In this document: positions 59,034-64,000 of the stretch, one piece after another
Layout of the letters: every line of letters begins with the position of its first letter
How positions within the stretch are numbered: the stretch's first letter is position 1
Assembly (NCBI GenBank): GCA_036346395.1
Contig: CM070601.1
Location: 13,389,763 to 13,453,762, forward strand
From: Hsuehochloa calcarea
Taxonomy: Eukaryota; Streptophyta; Magnoliopsida; Poales; Poaceae
Direction: 5' to 3'
DNA length: 64,000 bases
Position numbers and translations under genes: made by a program
The notes under the pieces: model-generated
What the model was told of the DNA's origin: nothing
The model's database searches: none
Seen by the model: the letters and a program-made list of their open reading frames with translations, nothing else

Positions 59034-59750
59034 GCTAGAATCGTAATGATATTAAGTTTCTACTTAGGATCTGATCGTTCCAGTCAATCTAGAATTATAA
59101 AGTCTTAAGACTTTAAGATTCGAATCGAGATTATGACAATCTTGACAATAAGCTTAGTCAAAATACATATAAATATCTGAAACATACTACAAATGAATAG
59201 GGAGGATATTGGTGCAAGATGAAAGCTACACGACCATACCTGTCCAGAAAGGAACAGAGTACTAGCGGGCCATCTCATTCTTGAAAGCAATTCTACGTCA
59301 CATATATGCTTTGGCAGATCAAGAATTTGGTAGAAGCCAACTCGGAAGGAGCATACTTTACCTTACTGAATGACAAGGGAAATGACCAATGAGGGTCATA
59401 TGCATGCTGCCCGTAGTGGAGAGAAGGGTAGCTGGGCATTGAAGCGTTATTATTTGAACGGACATTGTTGAGCCTGAACTTAGGTTTCCTTTCAGAATCC
59501 TTCATATCTGGCGAGTGTTGTAGGACTTGCAACTTCGGCACTTGTAGGCGACCAGATGGAACTGAACCTCAGATATTGCTCCGCAATCATTGCACAGTGT
59601 TTGAATCTGTAGCAAACAAGACAAGTGGTTACTTACTCAGGTCGCAGATGTGGTCATCATTTGTCGAATTGAAGACAATAGCGAAAAACGTTGTAATTAG
59701 TTATGGCTTAGTTGCCTCAAATTCAGGGAGTGGTTGATCATTTAGTTCCT
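59034..59750. other. Unassigned sequence
   Basis: A minus-strand open stretch (59293-59541) encodes MKDSERKPKFRLNNVRSNNN and HYGQHAYDPHWSFPLSFSKV and looks exon-like, but I cannot identify it. Confidence 0.3.
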
Positions 59751-60492
59751 TAGGGGATTACTCACTTACAGACTTACAGTACACAGATGACACTCTGCTC
59801 ATGATCAGAAACACAGAGGAAAATATTGCCAATCTGAAGTTCGTCATGGAGTCACTCAGAAAATGACAAAAAGGCTTGATCCTCGGAAAGGACTGCAATT
59901 ATCCTCGGGGGGCAAACTCATTTTGGCCAACACTTGTTTGAGCAGTATCCTTCTATAAAACATGTTTTTTAAACCTTTGCAAGAGGGGATACAAGCAGAA
60001 ATGGATAAAATTAGATCCAATTTTTTTGGCAGGGGATTGGGAGGAAGTTCAAGTATCACATGGTTAAGTTGGAGATCTATATGTCGTCCAAAAGATTTTG
60101 GGGGTCTGGGAGTCCTAGATACCAGAATTGTGAACATTTGTCTCCTTGTTAAGTGGATTTGAAAAATTACTCGAAACAGGGAAGATGAATGGAGTAAACT
60201 ACTTTATAAGAAATATATGCCAAAGGGAGATTTTTTCAGTTTAAGTTACCAGGGAGGATCACAGTTTTGGATGGGTCTACAGAAAGTCAAACACGGGTGC
60301 AAAAGGTGTTTTGCATGACATTTGGTTAGGTGAATCTCCTCTGAAAATCCAATTTCCTCATTTGTTTACTATCTGTCTGATCCTGATACACTAGTCAGTG
60401 AGGTCTCTAAAGATTCACAATGGGTGATTCATTTCAGAAGATCTTTTGGGGAGAACGAAGTGCAAAGTTGGCTATCTTTGATGAATATGTTA

Positions 60493-61426
60493 GGGGGCGC
60501 AACTAGCGCTCGGACGTACGGTCCAAGTGATAGTGCCGTACGCCGATTGCAACATCTCAACAATTAAATTGTGTAACAAAAAATGGTAACGGCTGGCATG
60601 GCAACACAGACGTAGGCGACGTGGTGTGTGGCAACGGCCACGAAAGGCGGCAACAACATCTGGGCGTTGTCGGTGGCTCTAGGCGGCGCGGTAAGGAACC
60701 GGCTCGGTGAGGGCACATGCAAAACACCTGCAATATTTTTTTCAACGGGTCGCAACATCCCGTGAACAGTATGCAACATTTATTTCCACAGGCCGCAACA
60801 TTTGTTTCAACGGGCCACAACATTTATTTCAACGGACCACAACATTTATTTCAACGGACTACAACATCTCAAAGAACAGTACGCGACATTTTCATAAAAA
60901 GGCTGCAACACACTAAAACAAAGGCATGCAACAATTGGAACAGATCGGCTACGCTTCACACATACCACACAAATTCACCACCCTGCGAGGGTGAGGCGTC
61001 GCCGCACGGCAGCGGCCGCCGCCCACTCTCGCCCCCGAGGACGCCTCCAGCAACGGGCAGCGGCGGGATGGGTTGGAGAGGTGGGACATGGCGGCGGCAT
61101 AAACGGCTAGTGGGATGGTGAAGTCATTGGGGCTGGAGAGACCGAGCTTGTGGAAGATAGCTGTGACCTTTGCGCCGCCGCGACCGCTGTGGATGCGGAA
61201 ACTGGTTTGATGCGGAAGCCTCAACAGAGTAGGAGTTCTTCATGGGGTTGATGTGCACGAGGTGGGGATGAGGTAGAGTGGGTAGCATGTGTACGTCTGT
61301 GTACTAGGAAACAGGGAAGGTTTGAGGCTTTATCTCGTTGAAGGTGGGTAGTCCAATGCTTTTTAATAGGTAGATAGGCCGTCCGACGTGTCTCTCGAAT
61401 CGTACGTTCGGCCCAAATCATTTCCC
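60493..61426. mobile_element. MULE-type DNA transposon inserted in the LINE
   Basis: 934 bp, flanked by ATATGTTA on both sides (60485-60492 and 61427-61434); the ninth base differs, so an original 9-bp duplication is likely, as in Mutator elements. The ends GGGGGCGCAACTAGCGCTCG and, from the other side, GGGAAATGATTTGGGCCGAA share G-rich starts and a following CG-ACGTACG word. No transposase. A minus-strand GC-rich frame (60949-61224) could be captured host sequence. Confidence 0.75.
60738..60870. repeat. Internal short tandem repeats in the MULE
   Basis: Diverged copies of a 25-27 base unit built around CAACATTTATTTCAACGG with CCACAA or CTACAA between copies. Confidence 0.8.
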
Positions 61427-62187
61427 ATATGTTAGACAATATTAGCTTTAACTCGCATCCAGATCATATTGATTGGCATTTGGAAAAGAAGAGGAATTTC
61501 ACAACTAAATCTCTGTACAGACATATTAGCTTTGGGGGTATGATTAATGTACGAATAAATGAAATCTGGAAAGCTAAGTTTCCTCTAAAGATAAAAAATT
61601 TCATGTGCAAGCTTTACAAGGAAAAAATTCAAGTTGAGGAGCAGCTCAAGAAGAAAAATTGGCCAGGGGATGGGAACTGTAGATTATGTGGAATCTTAGA
61701 TGATACTGAACATACTCTGTTCGCTTGCCCTATTGTTGTTTGTCTAGGTGAATGCTAAAGAAATTCTTGGTTGGGATTCGGCTCCTACTTCCTTTGCTGA
61801 CTTCATTTGGGAGAATGTTGAAAAGAACAAAGTTATAGAGAGGAGTAAGATGTGGTATGGGTGTGCGGCTGTTTGTTGGACTTTGTGGAACATAAGAAAC
61901 AAAATGGCTATAGAAAAGAAACTTATATCTCATCCAACACAAGCTCTGTTATCTTAATTGCAGCAATGGAAGATACTTCTGAAGGGAGAGGACCAACTGA
62001 ATGTGGAGAGGTTTGTGGATGAAGTTCAGAAGCAAATCGGGCAGCTAAAGTTGGAAGAAAGAAGATGCATAAACTTCATGGATGATGCCGGCTAAATCAT
62101 ATGTTTACATCTCTTGCCTTTGGCTTATTTTGGTGAAAATTCTGCGATCTGATCTGTAATGTTTAGAACTATGTTTAGTTTTTTAGA

Positions 62188-63690
62188 TGTTGGACCGAAA
62201 TAGCGACTAGAGGGGGTGAATAGGAGCCACTTGTTTTTCACCTCCGATATTTAACTGTGTTTTTCACTACAATAGCTATGAAAGTTATGAATATCAAAGG
62301 CTCAAAATCATAGTGGAAGTCTTGAGTTGAAACCGAAAAAACCAACCGCAACTCCCTCTGCTAGTCTGACCGTCGAGCCTAGGCCTATCTGACCATTGAC
62401 TCCGATTTGACCGCCGGTGAGGCTGGTCTGACCGCCCATCGAAAACCAGCACAAAGAAGAATCTACAAATCAACCTAACTTTTGAACTAGTGATCCAAAT
62501 CCTCTGAGATTTCAGACATAGCTTAACAAGGTCAAGAACCTATTCCAATCGATGATCGAGACGGATGTAGCCAAGGTTCCGTAAAATTCTTGAATAACAT
62601 CAAGAAGGTTCAAAAATGGGGGAAAACCTAACCTTGATCCAAAGGCTTCCTCGTGGGTGAAAGATGGTCAGAATAACCTTACATCAAATTCTACAAGTCC
62701 TAGCAAGTTAAATCACACCAAAAGAACAAGGCAAAACCCCTTGAATACAAAACCCCAAAATCACCAAAGACAGGACAAGAACAAAAAAGAACCCATCTTG
62801 GGACAAACTTGATTAGATTGATTAGAGGGATTGTAGGTTTATAGCTACTCCACTATGGAAGACAAAAACTCACTCATGAGCATCCAATTTCACAATTTAT
62901 CTCTCTTGAACCCTAGTCTCCTATATTTTCTACACTTTCCCCAAATCTCAAATTATGGTTTCCAAGGCTTGGTTGTGCAAATTATGCACCAACTCTTATA
63001 TAGTGGAGGCTAGGTCTAAAAAGAAAACCCTCATGGGCATCCGTTAAGCCCACACACAACGGGTTTACACTTATATACGCTTCTCAAAGCGGATGACGAT
63101 CCAAGTGTTCCAAATCCATCTCTTCGTGATCTTCTCCTCTTATTGACCTAAAACACTTCTCCTTTCTGCCATCTTGCGTCGCGGTTTCATCAAGGTCACA
63201 AGCCCAACATTTTGGCGAAAGTACCAAAATACCCCTTCTCGATTCTTCTCCATGACCGAGTCCAATCACCGTGAAGCAATCCATGCTTCGTCACATGTAG
63301 TTTCATCAATCACTCTTCTCATGTCGGCAAGTCTCTCCCATCCGGATCTCACCGGATCATCATGACACTTGCACCGACCCTGAGTCATTTGATGCAACCT
63401 GTTGCACCAAACTTCCCATTTGATCATTTTTTTTATCCATATTGTGTCATGCTTGAGTCTAACCACTTTACCAAACATCCTTAATTGTTCTGGACCTCAG
63501 CTCTCTTAGCATTGTCTCAATCATCCCCGTCGTTGATCATAGCTGACTACAAGCGTCCCTGCACAACAATAGACCCAAATAATCGATTCTAGACACAAGT
63601 TCCTCACAACTTGACCCACGTTAGTCAAAACATGCATCATGCAACATTTATGCATTAAATCCCATGACTTTGGTCAAATCAACAAAGTTC
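62188..63690 (+). mobile_element. Long non-coding LTR-like repeat, copy 3
   Basis: Begins TGTTGGACCGAAATAGCGAC immediately after the LINE tail and follows the same order as copies 1 and 2: GGGGGTGAATAGG, CTCGTGGGTGAAAGATGG, CTTGACCCACGTTAGTCAAA, ATGCATCATGCAACAT. Similarity fades near 63690, before the GGTCGGACCG-rich end seen in the other copies, so it is truncated or diverged there. Confidence 0.6.
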
Positions 63691-64000
63691 AGCACACTCA
63701 CTGTGAAGGCAACAATCAAGCTTTAGCCCACATATAATTGGAAGAACAGAGGTTTGGTGGCAACGACTGGCAGTAATTAACAGGGCATTCAACAACAATA
63801 CAATCAGCTATACTACTGGCCAACCACTGATACTGATGAACAAGAATCATTGACAACAATCAATAACTGGAGAAGCATAGTCCACAGGCAACAATCACAA
63901 ACTAAATCACTGCCAACAACACCACTGCAACTGAGATTCCAGATGACAGATACTAAACCGAGATTTCAGAAGCTAAAACACCATTTTGCTACCACTGCCA
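63691..64000. other. Unassigned window end
   Basis: Rich in CAACAA/CAATCA words. No gene recognised. Confidence 0.3.

Larger units (their letters stand above)
59751..62187 (+). mobile_element. LINE retrotransposon remnant, split by a MULE
   Basis: 59760-60492 encodes the C-terminal part of a non-LTR reverse transcriptase (LQYTDDTLLMIRN, where the family has Y-ADD; then FFGRGLGGSSSITWLSW and RPKDFGGLGVLD). 61427-62090 continues with a zf-RVT-like domain (IDWHLEKKRNFTTKSLYRHI, WKAKFPLKIKNFMCKL, CRLCGILDDTEHTLFACPI) and a tail reading CCAAVCWTLWNIRNK-like sequence. The two parts join across the MULE at 60493-61426. Stops and shifts are frequent. The 5' half of the LINE is absent. Confidence 0.8.

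Noticed and set aside
1..64000. CRISPR arrays, tRNA or rRNA genes
   Set aside because: Checked by eye. The only tRNA-like words are the retroelement primer-binding sites, and the repeats present are transposon ends or microsatellites.

Overview
This is nuclear DNA of a grass (Poaceae). The two large genes are intronless brassinosteroid receptor kinases that closely resemble rice BRI1 as I remember it. The rest is typical grass-genome material: GC-rich gene 5' ends, BARE/RIRE1-type LTR sequence, rice-style Helitron ends (GCAACGCACGGGCA...CTAG), a MULE, a LINE and many solo LTRs. I cannot name the genus.

Layout. 216-3560 (-) and 47194-50541 (-) are two intact BRI1-like genes about 44 kb apart, called A and B here. 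Their 5' and 3' flanks also match, so they are a local duplication. The only other gene with a complete readable structure is a 10-exon lpxD-like acyltransferase at 18998-21858 (+). A terminal exon of an unidentified small protein (22590-22694, -), a short MCA-domain ORF (24443-24721, -) and an NLR leucine-rich-repeat relic (25203-25836) follow it. A broken FAD-oxidoreductase locus lies at 54245-55394 (-).

Most of the window is mobile DNA. A BARE/RIRE1-like solo LTR (4839-10649) is split by a 4.4-kb Helitron (4945-9304) that carries exon fragments of PIG-S, a PP2A catalytic subunit and an AGO4-type Argonaute. A decayed gypsy piece (12490-14100) is interrupted by a 3'-truncated Copia element (14101 to about 18160) that ends just before the lpxD promoter. 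A deleted Copia with both LTRs occupies 28684-31556 (-). A second, 7.5-kb Helitron (35502-43006) carries fragments of a kinesin-7, a METTL23-like methyltransferase and a T7-type organellar RNA polymerase, and was itself hit by a 3.1-kb solo LTR with a GTTAC target duplication. Downstream of gene B are three copies of one long non-coding repeat family (52373, 56612, 62188) and a LINE split by a MULE.

Function. A and B would both sit in the plasma membrane and perceive brassinosteroid. Gene A has several substitutions at positions that B and rice BRI1 keep, including one beside the hormone-contacting tyrosines, so the copies may be diverging in function. The lpxD gene belongs to the plant mitochondrial lipid-A-like pathway and is unrelated to its neighbours. 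The most unusual content is the pair of multi-gene-capturing Helitrons, in which every recognised captured exon lies in the same orientation.
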